Shown: positions 37,861 through 46,897, counted from the first letter of the stretch. The stretch is DNA of 64,000 bases from Streptomyces sp. LHD-70 (GCF_031157275.1 NZ_JAVIFW010000002.1:248001-312000); one strand, 5' to 3'. Made by a program: numbers and translations. The notes: a model not told the origin generated them from the sequence alone.

Positions 37861-38220
37861 TCAGCAACCGACCTGGTAGATCTTCCGCCCCTGGAACCAC
37901 AGGCCCCCGATGTACCGGTGGTTCTTGGTCTTGCGGGCCTGCGCTGTGAACTTCGGGTCTCGAGAGCTCGGGACGTCAACCTTGAAGCAGACCCTGTGGC
38001 TGCAGGAGTTCTTGACCCGGACGTAGCGGTTGTTGTTGGCGGAGTACCACTTCAGGGCCTTCACGCACTTCCGCGCGGACGCATCGACGTTCGCCGTCTC
38101 GGCTGACGCCACGGTCGCCGCCCGCGCCTGCGACGGCGTCGCCGCCATCGCGTTGCTCGACATGCCCAGCGCCCCCACCAATGCCACCGTAGCGAGCGAG
38201 GTGCTCATCACCCTGCGCAT
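37861..38220 (-). CDS. Small secreted cysteine-containing protein
   Basis: 119 residues. A signal peptide (about 1-26, cut after SSNAMA) leaves a basic mature part of about 90 residues with four Cys (KCVKAL, NSCSHRVCFK, final YQVGC), enough for two disulfides. GGGAGG lies 5 bases before the ATG at 38220, and TAGCGT at 38285-38290 (minus) could be its -10. I do not recognise a family. Size, Cys number and a Cys as last residue recall small beta-sheet inhibitors such as the alpha-amylase inhibitor tendamistat, but this is only an analogy. It lies between atpI and the WecA-like gene, which are adjacent in related genomes as I recall them, so it looks inserted. Confidence 0.75.
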   Translation of the reverse strand: MRRVMSTSLATVALVGALGMSSNAMAATPSQARAATVASAETANVDASARKCVKALKWYSANNNRYVRVKNSCSHRVCFKVDVPSSRDPKFTAQARKTKNHRYIGGLWFQGRKIYQVGC

Positions 38221-38439
38221 TCTTCCTCCCGTTTTCTGTTTGAAGCGGTCGAACCAGCGGAGGTGGTCGATCTCCGCTTCGCACACGCTATGGGGAGCAG
38301 ACGGGCCTGGTGAGCGATCTACAGCAGGTTGGCTCAAAAATGATCATGCTGACGGATTGCATACGCCGGGGGACAACTGGTCGCGCCGCTGTCGGCGCAA
38401 CGACCCCGCTCCGATACCGGCTTCGTCGTGCGTATCGTC

Positions 38440-39771
38440 CTAGACCCGAGACGAGTGATCCACATCGGCATCTCGCTCAGCAAGGCGCGATCGCCTACCG
38501 ATGGCCGTGGCCCCGTTTCCACGCGCGGCGATCCCGGGGGTCGGCGGCACGTTGTCCGCCACCTCGTCTCTCGCGTCCGCCCGCTCCGCCTCCGCCTCGC
38601 CCCGCCCCCGTCGGTACCGAGGCGGCACGAATGCCTCCATCCAGCGCGGTGTACGTGGCGTGAAGCGCGGCAGCAGCAGCAGGACCAGGCCCACGAAGCT
38701 CAGCACCACGACCACCAGGACGATCCACATCGACGCCGAGTGCACCGAGTACGCCAGGGCGCCGAAGGCGATCAGCGCGGACCAGAAGTACATGATCAGG
38801 ACGGCCCGGCTGTGCGAGTGGCCGATCTCCAGGAGCCGGTGGTGCAGGTGGCCCCGGTCGGCGGCGAAGGGCGACTGGCCGCGCCAGGTCCGGCGTACGA
38901 CCGCGAGGATCAGGTCCGCGGCGGGCACCGCGATGATCGTCAGGGGCAGCAGCAGCGGAATGTAGACCGGCACCGTCTGGTGCACCGCGGAGCGCTCGGA
39001 GCCGGCGAAGAGGTTCATCGCGTCCGGGTCGACCTGACCCGTGATGGAGATCGCGCCCGCCGCGAGCACCAGGCCGATCAGCATCGAGCCCGAGTCGCCC
39101 ATGAAGATCCGGGCGGGGTGCATGTTGTGCGGCAGGAAGCCCAGGCACATGCCCATCAGGATCGCCGCGAACAGCGTGGCCGGGGCGGCCGACTCGATGC
39201 CGTAGCTGAACCAGATGCGGTATGCGTACAGGAAGAACGCCGCAGCCGCGATGCAGACCATGCCCGCGGCCAGGCCGTCGAGGCCGTCCACGAAATTCAC
39301 GGCGTTGATGGTGATCAGGACCAGGGCGACCGTCAGGAGCGTGCCCTGCTGGTCGCTCAGGGAGACCGATCCCACACCCGGCACCGGCAGCCACAGGATC
39401 GTCAGACCCTGCATGACCATCACGCCCGCGGCGATCATCTGGCCGCCCAGCTTGATCAGGGCGTCGATCTCGAACTTGTCGTCCAGTACACCGATCAGCC
39501 AGATGACGGCGGCCCCGGAGAGCAGTGCTCTCGGTTCGTTGGAGTTCTCGAAGACCTCGTTGAGGTTCTGCAGATGGTCCGCGACGAGCAGGCCCGCGCA
39601 CAGGCCGAAGAACATCGCGATGCCGCCGAGCCGCGGGGTCGGTTCCCGGTGCACATCACGCGCACGGATCTCCGGCATCGCACCGGCGACGATGGCGAAC
39701 TTCCGCACCGGCCCGGTCAGCAGATAGGTGACCGCTGCCGTGACGCAAAGCGTCAGCAGATATTCACGCAC
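38440..39771 (-). CDS. WecA/MraY-type undecaprenyl-phosphate sugar-1-phosphate transferase
   Basis: 443 residues with about eleven membrane helices. Family loops are visible: HREPTPRLGGIAMFFG, NAVNFVDGLDGLAAG with the catalytic Asp pair, and HPARIFMGDSGSMLIG. The cytoplasmic tail is Arg/Glu-rich. The enzyme loads a sugar phosphate (GlcNAc-1-P in WecA) onto undecaprenyl or decaprenyl phosphate at the inner face of the membrane, the first step of a wall polymer. The GTG at 39771 has GGGGAAG 4 bases upstream; earlier starts add residues unlike the family. The LCP protein at 45360 could perform the last step, attaching such polymers to peptidoglycan. Confidence 0.92.
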   Translation of the reverse strand: MREYLLTLCVTAAVTYLLTGPVRKFAIVAGAMPEIRARDVHREPTPRLGGIAMFFGLCAGLLVADHLQNLNEVFENSNEPRALLSGAAVIWLIGVLDDKFEIDALIKLGGQMIAAGVMVMQGLTILWLPVPGVGSVSLSDQQGTLLTVALVLITINAVNFVDGLDGLAAGMVCIAAAAFFLYAYRIWFSYGIESAAPATLFAAILMGMCLGFLPHNMHPARIFMGDSGSMLIGLVLAAGAISITGQVDPDAMNLFAGSERSAVHQTVPVYIPLLLPLTIIAVPAADLILAVVRRTWRGQSPFAADRGHLHHRLLEIGHSHSRAVLIMYFWSALIAFGALAYSVHSASMWIVLVVVVLSFVGLVLLLLPRFTPRTPRWMEAFVPPRYRRGRGEAEAERADARDEVADNVPPTPGIAARGNGATAIGRRSRLAERDADVDHSSRV

Positions 39772-39971
39772 GGGCTTCCCCACAGGTATCGCTGGCCATC
39801 TCAGCCCCACACCCTAGCTTCGCGCGCATACGGTTGAGGACTTCCGGGTATCGACGATGGTTGCACGAGTCCCTGTCCACCCCGCTGCGCCTACCCCGGA
39901 TCCGCACGGATACCGCCCACGATGCGCCGGCCCGCGACGCCGGCCGGCGAGCAGTGGCCGACTGCCGACGG

Positions 39972-41252
39972 CTACCGGCTCGGATACGGCGGGAACCGTC
40001 GTACGAGCTCCCGCACCTCGCCCCGCAGCCGGTTCGGTTCCGCGTCCGAGCGCAGGGCCGCGGCGAACAGCTCCGCGATCCGCGTCATCTCCTCCGCGCC
40101 CATGCCCTGCGTGGTGACGGCCGCCGTGCCCAGGCGCAGGCCGCGGACGTCGCCGTGCGGCAGGGCGCAGGTGTCGAGGACCAGGCCGGCGGCGGCGAGG
40201 CGGCCGCGGGCGGTGCGGGCGTCGAGGCCGTAGCGGCCGGTGTCGGCGGTGAGCAGATGGGTGTCGGTGCCGCCGGTGGTGATCACCAGGCCGCGCGTCG
40301 TCAACTCCGCTGCCAGGGCACGGGCGTTGGCGACCACCTTGTGTGCGTACGTCGTGAACGCCGGGGTGGCCGCCTCGCCGAACGCGACGGCCTTCGCGGC
40401 GATCGTGTGCATCTGGGCGCCGCCCTGTGTGAAAGGGAACACCGCCCGGTCGATGCGCTCCGCGAGGTCGCCGCCGCACAGCAGCATCCCGCCGCGTGGC
40501 CCGCGCAGCACCTTGTGTGTGGTGGCGCACACCACGTCCGCGTACGGCACCGGGCTGGGCGCCGCTCCCCCGGCGACCAGGCCAATGGGGTGGGCGGCGT
40601 CGGCGATCAGATAGGCGCCCACGTCGTCGGCGATGTCCCGGAACGCGGAGTAGTCGATGTGCCGCGGGTACGAGATCGAGCCGCAGACCACGGCCTTCGG
40701 CTTGTGCGTGCGGGCGAGGGCGTGGATCTGCTCGTAGTCGATCAGGCCGCTCTCGGCGTCCACGCCGTAGCCGACGAACTCGAACCAGCGGCCGGAGAAG
40801 TTCGCGGGCGAGCCGTGCGTGAGGTGGCCGCCGTGCGGCAGGCCCATCGCGAGGACCGTGTCGCCGGGGCGCAGGAGCGCGGCGTACGCGGCGAGCACCG
40901 CGGAGGACCCGGAGTGCGGCTGTACGTTGGCGTGCTCCGCGCCGAACAGGGCCTTGGCGCGGTCCATGGCGATGCGCTCGGCGACGTCGACGAACTCGCA
41001 GCCGCCGTGGTGGCGGGCGCCGGGGTAGCCCTCGGCGTACTTGTTCGCGAGCGGTGAGCCGAGCGCGGTGAGGACCGCGGACGAGGTGAAGTTCTCGGCG
41101 GCGATCAACTGCAGGCCGTCCGACTGGCGTTCCAGCTCGGCGACGAGGATCTCCGCCAGCTCGGGGTCCTGCCGGCGCAGCGCGTCGACATCGGGCCCGA
41201 GGGCGGGGCGTACGGGTGCGGCGGCGGCCGGGGCCGCGGAGGTGACCGGCAT
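39972..41252 (-). CDS. glyA: Serine hydroxymethyltransferase (GlyA-like)
   Basis: 426 residues, a PLP fold type I enzyme. It shows LQLIAAENFTSSAVL, NKYAEGYPGARHHGGCEFVD, NVQPHSGSSAV, and the PLP-binding Lys in CATTHKVLRGPRGG. It makes glycine and methylene-tetrahydrofolate from serine. Double ATG codons at 41255 and 41252; the second has GGAG at better spacing. The N-terminus has an Ala/Pro-rich extension. A second glyA may exist elsewhere in the genome, so this copy could serve a special role. No glycine riboswitch was recognised upstream. Confidence 0.92.
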   Translation of the reverse strand: MPVTSAAPAAAAPVRPALGPDVDALRRQDPELAEILVAELERQSDGLQLIAAENFTSSAVLTALGSPLANKYAEGYPGARHHGGCEFVDVAERIAMDRAKALFGAEHANVQPHSGSSAVLAAYAALLRPGDTVLAMGLPHGGHLTHGSPANFSGRWFEFVGYGVDAESGLIDYEQIHALARTHKPKAVVCGSISYPRHIDYSAFRDIADDVGAYLIADAAHPIGLVAGGAAPSPVPYADVVCATTHKVLRGPRGGMLLCGGDLAERIDRAVFPFTQGGAQMHTIAAKAVAFGEAATPAFTTYAHKVVANARALAAELTTRGLVITTGGTDTHLLTADTGRYGLDARTARGRLAAAGLVLDTCALPHGDVRGLRLGTAAVTTQGMGAEEMTRIAELFAAALRSDAEPNRLRGEVRELVRRFPPYPSR

Positions 41253-41408
41253 CATCGACTCCGGCGGGGAGAGGGATCCTGGGTCCAATGTAGGCCGCGT
41301 CACGGCGGGCCGCCTGGCGTGCGCCCACCGCCTTCGGGCGGATTCTTCCCCCTCCCCGCCCCTTCCCGAAAGCTTGCAGCGGCTGTCGTTCGGCTGTCCC
41401 ACCGTCGT

Positions 41409-41448
41409 GGCTGGTCGCGCAGTTCCCCGCGCCCCTGAAGAACCAGCC
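41409..41448. repeat. Dispersed Streptomyces hairpin repeat
   Basis: GGCTGGT (41409-41415) and ACCAGCC (41442-41448) flank CGCAGTTCCCCGCGCCCCT, a sequence met again and again between genes in Streptomyces. It may act as a terminator after the phosphatase-like gene that ends at 41486. Confidence 0.7.
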
Positions 41449-41485
41449 CCTCCGGCACACGGGGCGGGGTGGGGAAAAAGAAGAC

Positions 41486-42169
41486 CTACGCCGGAAGACC
41501 CGCCGCCGGAACCCCCGTAAGCGCCGTGACGACCGGGTCCAACGCCTGGTTGATCTCGTCGCCGATGGAGCGGAAGAACGGCAGCGGAGCGCCGTACGGA
41601 TCGTGCACCTCGTCCGCCTCCGCGCTGGGCGCGAGCAGCCAGCCGCGCAGCGCGGCCGCGGCCCGTACGAGCGCTCGGGCGCGCTCCAGGACGCCGTCGT
41701 CCAGCGGGTCCGGCAGGGTCGCCGGATCTATGGCGCGGACGAGCCGCGTGAACTCCTTCAGGGTGAACGTGCGAAGGCCCGCGCTGTGGCCCATCGAGAC
41801 GACCTGCGCGCGGTGGTCGCGGGTCGCCGTGAGGACCAGGTCGGCGCGGATGACGTGCTCGTCGAGCAGCTCACGGCCGATGAAGCCGGTGGAGTCCGCG
41901 CCGAAGTCGGAGAGGACCGTCGCCGCGTTGGTCTCCATGGCGGCGCCCTCGTGCCCCCAGGTGCCCGCGCTCTCCACGATCAGGCCACGGGTGTCGAGGT
42001 CGCCGAGGCGGTGTGCCAGGGCATGACGGGTCAGCCGCTCGGTGATCGGTGAGCGGCAGACGTTGCCGGTGCTGACGTGGAGGATGCGGAAGCTGCCCGT
42101 GGACCCGGCGAGAGCGCCGGGAAACGTTTCGGGGAAGCTCGCTATGCCACGCCCCTCGGGGGCCGTCAA
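41486..42169 (-). CDS. Low-molecular-weight tyrosine phosphatase-like protein with Ser at the nucleophile position
   Basis: 227 residues from a TTG at 42169 that overlaps the TGA of sua5 (TTGA), with GAGGTGG 4 bases upstream. The fold marks of LMW phosphatases are present: HVSTGNVCRSPITERL for the P-loop, ESAGTWGHEG, and HDPYGAPLPF with the general-acid Asp. In active enzymes the P-loop is C-x5-R (VCLGNICRS). Here the position of the nucleophilic Cys is Ser33 (codon AGC), while Cys38 and Arg39 remain. It is probably inactive on phosphotyrosine, or a phosphate sensor. Neighbours handle tRNA modification and wall polymers; LMW phosphatases often pair with polymer export. Confidence 0.88.
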   Translation of the reverse strand: MTAPEGRGIASFPETFPGALAGSTGSFRILHVSTGNVCRSPITERLTRHALAHRLGDLDTRGLIVESAGTWGHEGAAMETNAATVLSDFGADSTGFIGRELLDEHVIRADLVLTATRDHRAQVVSMGHSAGLRTFTLKEFTRLVRAIDPATLPDPLDDGVLERARALVRAAAALRGWLLAPSAEADEVHDPYGAPLPFFRSIGDEINQALDPVVTALTGVPAAGLPA

Positions 42170-42813
42170 TTGGCCACCTCGAGGTCGGGTACCACCTTGC
42201 GGAGCTCGTCGGCGTCGAGTGCGCCCGCGCGAAGGAGTACGGGGACCTTGCCGGTGACGTCCACGATCGACGACGGCACGATGCCCGGCGTCGGCCCGCC
42301 GTCCAGGTACACGGAGACGGAGTCGCCGAGCATCTCCTGCGCCGCGTCGCAGTCCTCCGGCGCCGGGTGCCCGGTGAGGTTCGCCGACGTCACCGCCATC
42401 GGGCCGACCTCGGTCAGCAGCTCGATCGCGACCGGGTGCAGCGGCATCCGGATCGCGACGGTGCCCCGGGTGTCCCCGAGGTCCCACTGCAGCGAGGGCT
42501 GGTGCTTGGCGACCAGCGTGAGGGCGCCCGGCCAGAACGCGTCGACGAGCTCCCAGGCCATCTCGGAGAAGTCCGTGACGAGGCCATGGAGCGTGTTCGG
42601 GGAGCCGATCAGCACGGGCGTGGGCATGTTTCGGCCCCGGCCCTTGGCGGCGAGGACGTCCGCCACGGCCTCGGACGAGAAGGCGTCGGCGCCGATCCCG
42701 TAGACCGTGTCCGTGGGCAGCACGACCAGCTCGCCGCGGCGGACGGCGGACGCGGCCTCGCGCAGACCGGTCACGCGGTCGGTCGCGTCGTTCGTGTCGT
42801 ATCGCCGTGCCAT
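42166..42813 (-). CDS. L-threonylcarbamoyladenylate synthase (Sua5/TsaC)
   Basis: 215 residues. It makes threonylcarbamoyl-AMP from threonine, bicarbonate and ATP for the t6A37 tRNA modification. YrdC-fold marks are ELVVLPTDTVYGIGADAF, KGRGRNMPTPVLI, and MPLHPVAIELL...GPMAVTSANLTGHPAP. It is the short TsaC-like form without the Sua5 C-terminal domain. GGAGG lies 8 bases before the ATG, inside an 18-codon ORF that ends directly before it (TAA ATG). Its own stop overlaps the next start, so four reading frames from prmC on are coupled. Confidence 0.94.
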   Translation of the reverse strand: MARRYDTNDATDRVTGLREAASAVRRGELVVLPTDTVYGIGADAFSSEAVADVLAAKGRGRNMPTPVLIGSPNTLHGLVTDFSEMAWELVDAFWPGALTLVAKHQPSLQWDLGDTRGTVAIRMPLHPVAIELLTEVGPMAVTSANLTGHPAPEDCDAAQEMLGDSVSVYLDGGPTPGIVPSSIVDVTGKVPVLLRAGALDADELRKVVPDLEVAN

Positions 42814-42870
42814 TTAGCGAGCCTCCTCGTACGCGTACAACTTCTCGGTGATCTGCGGTCGTTCGGTCAC
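42814..42870 (-). CDS. 18-codon ORF between prmC and sua5
   Basis: GTG at 42870 overlaps the prmC stop (GTGA), 18 sense codons follow (VTERPQITEKLYAYEEAR), and TAA abuts the sua5 ATG with no gap. The sua5 ribosome site lies inside it. It could carry ribosomes from prmC to sua5, or simply be an unconstrained gap. No homologue is known to me. Confidence 0.4.
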   Translation of the reverse strand: MTERPQITEKLYAYEEAR

Positions 42871-43748
42871 GGCAGCGCCTTGCGGGCGGTCGCGAAGCGC
42901 GGCCGGTTGTTCAGGTCGGGGTGGTCGGCCGCATCGGCCCAGCCCCGTTCCTCGGTGAAGATCCACGGCACCTGCCCGCCCTGGGTGTCGGCGTGCTCGA
43001 TGACGACGACGCCGCCGGGGCGGAGCAGCCGGTGCGCGGTGCGCTCCAGGCCGCGGATGGTGTCGAGCCCGTCCTCGCCGGAGAACAGGGCGAGCTCCGG
43101 GTCGTGGTCGCGGGCCTCGGGCGCGACGTACTCCCACTCGGTGAGCGGGATGTACGGCGGGTTCGAGATGACCAGGTCGACCTGGCCGTCCAGGTCCGGC
43201 AGCGCGGCCAGCGCGTCCCCCCGGTGCAGCTGGACCCGCGTCCCCGCCACGTTCTTACGGGTCCACACCAGCGCGTCCTCGGACAGCTCCACGGCATGCA
43301 CGCGCGAGCGCGGCACCTCCTGGGCCATGGCGAGCGCGATGGCCCCGGAGCCCGTGCACAGGTCGACGATCAGCGGCTCGACCACGTCCATGGCGCGCAC
43401 GGCGTCTATCGCCCAGCCGACCACCGACTCGGTCTCCGGCCGGGGCACGAACACCCCGGGCCCCACCTGGAGTTCGAGGTAGCGGAAGAAGGCCCGCCCG
43501 GTGATGTGCTGGAGCGGCTCGCGGGCCTCGCGGCGGGAGACGGCCTCCCAGTAGCGGGCGTCGAAGTCGGCGTCCTTCACATGGTGCAGTTCGCCCCGCT
43601 TGACGCCGTGCACGAAGGCGGCGAGCTCCTCGGCGTCGAAGCGCGGCGAGGGCACGCCGGCGTCCGCAAGCCGCTGGGTGGCCTGAGCCACTTCCGCGAG
43701 CAGCACGCTGCGGGGGCTTGGGGGTCGCTCCCCAAAATGTCGCTGCAC
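42867..43748 (-). CDS. prmC: Release factor glutamine methyltransferase PrmC
   Basis: 293 residues. It N5-methylates the Gln of the GGQ motif in peptide chain release factors. The N-terminal helical domain (to about 90) has FVHGVKRGEL; the AdoMet domain shows VPRPETE, VDLCTGSGAIALAMA and the catalytic DLVISNPPYIPL. GTG at 43748 has GGAGG 6 bases upstream and gives an extra 14-residue Pro-rich start; an internal GTG at 43706 (VLLAEVAQ) matches the usual family start but lacks a ribosome site. Its target RF1 is encoded 57 bases upstream. Confidence 0.94.
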   Translation of the reverse strand: MQRHFGERPPSPRSVLLAEVAQATQRLADAGVPSPRFDAEELAAFVHGVKRGELHHVKDADFDARYWEAVSRREAREPLQHITGRAFFRYLELQVGPGVFVPRPETESVVGWAIDAVRAMDVVEPLIVDLCTGSGAIALAMAQEVPRSRVHAVELSEDALVWTRKNVAGTRVQLHRGDALAALPDLDGQVDLVISNPPYIPLTEWEYVAPEARDHDPELALFSGEDGLDTIRGLERTAHRLLRPGGVVVIEHADTQGGQVPWIFTEERGWADAADHPDLNNRPRFATARKALP

Positions 43749-43805
43749 GCTGGTCCTCCGGTGCTGCAGTACGTGCCGATGGGTGCTGTACGTGGGTCTG
43801 CTTGG

Positions 43806-44882
43806 TTACTGCGCGGCCGCGAGCTTCGCCGCGGAGTCCGCGTCGACGCAGGCCTGGATGACCGCGTCCAGGTCGCCGTCGAGCACCTGGTCCAAGTTGT
43901 ACGCCTTGAAGCCCACCCGGTGGTCGGAGATCCGGTTCTCCGGGAAGTTGTACGTACGGATCTTCTCGGAGCGGTCGACCGTGCGGACCTGGCTGCGACG
44001 GGCGTCGGCGGCCTTGCTCTCGGCCTCCTCCTGCGCCGCGGCGAGCAGCCTGGAGCGCAGGATACGCATCGCCTGCTCCTTGTTCTGCAGCTGGGACTTC
44101 TCGTTCTGGCAGGAGGCGACGACACCGGTCGGGACGTGCGTGATGCGTACGGCGGAGTCCGTGGTGTTGACGGACTGGCCGCCGGGCCCGGACGAGCGGT
44201 ACACGTCGATCCGCAGGTCGTTGGCGTGGATCTCGACGTCGACCTCCTCGGCCTCGGGCGTGACGAGCACGCCGGCGGCGGAGGTGTGGATGCGGCCCTG
44301 CGACTCGGTCGACGGCACGCGCTGCACGCGGTGCACCCCGCCCTCGTACTTCATCCGCGCCCAGACGCCGTTCCCCGGCTCGGGCGTGGCGTTGCCCTTG
44401 GTCTTCACGGCGACCTGGACGTCCTTGTACCCGCCCAGCTCGGACTCGGTGGAGTCGATGATCTCGGTCTTCCAGCCGATGCGCTCCGCGTACCGCAGAT
44501 ACATCCGAAGGAGGTCACCGGCGAACAGCGCCGACTCGTCACCGCCCGCGCCCGCCTTGATCTCCAGGAGGACGTCCTTGTCGTCGGACGGGTCGCGCGG
44601 CACGAGCAGCAGGCGCAGCTTCTCGGTGAGCTCCTCGCGCTGCTCCTCGAGCTCCTTGACCTCGGCGGCGAACTCCGGGTCGTCGGCGGCCAGTTCACGG
44701 GCCGTGCCGATGTCGTCCCCGGTCTGCTTCCAGGAGCGGTACGTGGCGACGATCGGGGTCAGCTCGGCGTAGCGCTTGTTGAGCTTGCGCGCGTTGGCCT
44801 GGTCCGCGTGGACCGAAGGATCGGCGAGCTGCTTCTCGAGATCGGCGTGCTCACCGATCAGTTCCTCGACCGCCTCGAACAT
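43806..44882 (-). CDS. prfA: Peptide chain release factor 1
   Basis: 358 residues, recognises UAA and UAG stop codons. The start [12 protein letters not shown] at 44882 has CAGGAG 7 bases upstream. The PCRF domain shows [22 protein letters not shown], and the GGQ loop is [19 protein letters not shown], where PrmC methylates the Gln. It is transcribed after rpmE and before prmC. Confidence 0.97.
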   Translation of the reverse strand: MFEAVEELIGEHADLEKQLADPSVHADQANARKLNKRYAELTPIVATYRSWKQTGDDIGTARELAADDPEFAAEVKELEEQREELTEKLRLLLVPRDPSDDKDVLLEIKAGAGGDESALFAGDLLRMYLRYAERIGWKTEIIDSTESELGGYKDVQVAVKTKGNATPEPGNGVWARMKYEGGVHRVQRVPSTESQGRIHTSAAGVLVTPEAEEVDVEIHANDLRIDVYRSSGPGGQSVNTTDSAVRITHVPTGVVASCQNEKSQLQNKEQAMRILRSRLLAAAQEEAESKAADARRSQVRTVDRSEKIRTYNFPENRISDHRVGFKAYNLDQVLDGDLDAVIQACVDADSAAKLAAAQ

Positions 44883-44979
44883 CTCCGGGCTCCTGTACGT
44901 GAAGGGGAAGGGTGCGACCAAAAACGCCGGTCCTGGTCGCCCCTGGGCGGGAGCGACCGAGGACCGGCGCTGTGGCTCG

Positions 44980-45204
44980 CTACTTCTTGGCGGAGCCGGC
45001 GGCCTTGCCGAAGCGGGCCTCGAAGCGGGCCACGCGGCCACCGGTGTCGAGGATCTTCTGCTTGCCCGTGTAGAACGGGTGGCACTCGGAGCAGACCTCG
45101 GCACGGACGGTGCCGCTGGAGATCGTGCTGCGGGTGGTGAACTCCGCGCCGCAGGTGCAGCTGACCTGGGTCTCGAAGTACTCGGGGTGGATGTCGCGCT
45201 TCAA
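44980..45204 (-). CDS. rpmE: 50S ribosomal protein L31, zinc-binding type
   Basis: 74 residues. Two Cys pairs (VSCTCGAEF and [14 protein letters not shown]) mark the zinc-containing form, which in Streptomyces is replaced by a zinc-free paralogue under zinc starvation. The tail GSAKK is typical. AGGAG-like sequence precedes the ATG. The gene is 97 bases before prfA. Confidence 0.97.
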   Translation of the reverse strand: MKRDIHPEYFETQVSCTCGAEFTTRSTISSGTVRAEVCSECHPFYTGKQKILDTGGRVARFEARFGKAAGSAKK

Positions 45205-45336
45205 GGTGTCTCCTAGTTTCGGGAGGGCGCCGGGTCGCAGACGCGGGATGCGGGTGCGTGAACCGGGGCCGACGTACCAGTCTGCCAGGACTGGGCCGCA
45301 TCCCCCAAAACGGGGGGTGGGGCGGGGTTATTCCCT

Positions 45337-45356
45337 GGGGCTGAAAAAGCAGCCCC
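45337..45356. terminator. Hairpin after the LCP gene
   Basis: GGGGCTG-AAAAAG-CAGCCCC lies 4 bases beyond the LCP stop. The same core is found in the terminator at 19326. Confidence 0.6.
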
Positions 45357-45359
45357 TCG

Positions 45360-46484
45360 CTAGTTGCTGCTCACCACACTGCCCGCATCCCCCTTGTCAC
45401 CGGCGGAGCCCTTCGTCGCCGAGGCGGGGATCTGCTTGTCGTCGTGCAGCGCGGCCCAGACCTGCTTGCCGTGCTTCTCCAGCGGTACGACGCGGTTCGG
45501 GTCGTTCGGGTCGTACGTGACGGGGAGCGTCACCATCTTCATGTCGTTCGACTCGATGCCCTTGAGGCTGTTGGCGAAGCCGATCAGGCTCTTGACGTCG
45601 TCGAGCTCGGAGTCGGTGGTAACGGTCCGGGTCGCCGTGTCCGCGAGGTCGTAGAGCTTCTTCGGGTTGGTGAAGACGCCGACGTCCTTGATCTGGTCGA
45701 GCAGCGCCTTGATGAAGGCCTGCTGGAGCTGTATTCGGCCGAGGTCTCCGCCGTCGCCCACCGCGTGCCGGGTGCGGACCAGGCCGAGGGCCTGCTCGCC
45801 GTCGAGCGTGTGGGTGCCGGCCGCCAGGTTCAGGTGGCTGTCCGGGTCGGAGATGGCCTTCTTGGTGGTGACGTCCACGCCGCCGAGCTCATTGATGAGC
45901 TTCTTGAAGCCGGTGAAGTCGACCTCGAGGTAGTGGTCCATGCGGATGCCGGACATCTTCTCGACGGTCTTCACGGCACAGGCCGGGCCGCCCACCGAGT
46001 ACGACTCGTTGAACATGTGGTGCGGGCCGCCCGGGTCGGTCGTCCCGGCCTCGGTCTCGCACTGGGGCCTGGTCACGATGGTGTCGCGGGGTATGGAGAC
46101 CACGCTGGCCTTCTTGTGGCCCTCGTAGACGTGCACGACCATCGCGGTGTCGGAGCGCTCGCCCTCCTGGCCGGCGCCGCCGTACTTGGAGTTCGCGCCG
46201 GCGCGGGAGTCGGAGCCGAGGACGAGGATGTCCATCGAGCCGTTGTCGACGTTGTCGGGCCGGTCGGTGCCGAGCGCGGCGTTGATGTCGACGCCCGTGA
46301 TGTTGCCGTTCAGCTTGAAGTAGACGTAGCCGAGCCCGACGCCGCCCGCGAGGACCACGGAAGCCGCGGCCCAGGCGGTGACCACCAGGGCCTTGCTGCG
46401 CTTGCGGGGCTTGCGGCGCCTTCCGGTGGCGCCCTTGTCGCTTCGGCGCTGCACCGTACCGGGATCGTCGCTCTCGTCGGCCAT
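45360..46484 (-). CDS. LytR-CpsA-Psr (LCP) family wall-polymer ligase
   Basis: 374 residues. A Lys/Arg-rich cytoplasmic start (1-30) is followed by one membrane helix (about 31-55) and the extracytoplasmic LCP domain (about 83-320) with MDILVLGSDSRAG, VVSIPRDTIV, MNESYSVGG-like HMFNESYSVGG, and TRHAVGDGGDLGRIQLQQ. The conserved Arg and Asp residues bind pyrophosphate. LCP enzymes move teichoic-acid-like or arabinogalactan polymers from lipid carrier to peptidoglycan. GAGGAG precedes the ATG at 46484. Confidence 0.93.
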   Translation of the reverse strand: MADESDDPGTVQRRSDKGATGRRRKPRKRSKALVVTAWAAASVVLAGGVGLGYVYFKLNGNITGVDINAALGTDRPDNVDNGSMDILVLGSDSRAGANSKYGGAGQEGERSDTAMVVHVYEGHKKASVVSIPRDTIVTRPQCETEAGTTDPGGPHHMFNESYSVGGPACAVKTVEKMSGIRMDHYLEVDFTGFKKLINELGGVDVTTKKAISDPDSHLNLAAGTHTLDGEQALGLVRTRHAVGDGGDLGRIQLQQAFIKALLDQIKDVGVFTNPKKLYDLADTATRTVTTDSELDDVKSLIGFANSLKGIESNDMKMVTLPVTYDPNDPNRVVPLEKHGKQVWAALHDDKQIPASATKGSAGDKGDAGSVVSSN

Positions 46485-46897
46485 GTGCTCCTCAGTCCTC
46501 GGTCGTCGGGTACCCCCTGCTCTCAGGGTCTGACGGCTCGACGCCACCGAACGTGACGCTTTGGTGCATCCACTGGTCAGACGTCGAATCCCGAAAAAGG
46601 GTTGCACAGGGCGTTAAGCGCTCCGTAAGGCCGAAGGGCCCGAGCTGCCCGGCCGCGGTCCTGCATCCGGGCCGCCGGACATCCCCTCCCACCTGCACGG
46701 TCACGGTACGGAACGGACCTCGCGAGCCGCTCCTGAGGGGGCGCTGACCTGTGGCAAAGGTCTCGCGCCATCGCGCCATCCCCTCGCCGCCTCCCCGTCG
46801 CCTCCTCGTCACCCCCTCGTCACCACCGCGTACGACAAAGGCCCCGCCCCCTGCCACGAACCGTGACAGGGGGCGGGATCTTGAGCGCGGGGCCCGA
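46485..46897. other. Gap between the LCP gene and rho
   Basis: 413 bases. It holds the rho terminator at 46843-46877 and must contain the LCP promoter, but no clear -35/-10 was seen. No coding region or RNA gene is supported. Confidence 0.5.
46843..46877. terminator. Intrinsic terminator of rho
   Basis: CCCGCCCCCTGCCACG pairs with CGTGACAGGGGGCGGG (one mismatch, 3-base loop), followed on the minus strand by GCCTTTG. Confidence 0.85.

Noticed and set aside
41253..41485. Glycine riboswitch upstream of the SHMT gene
   Set aside because: No tandem aptamer pattern was recognised. The main structure is the dispersed hairpin repeat.
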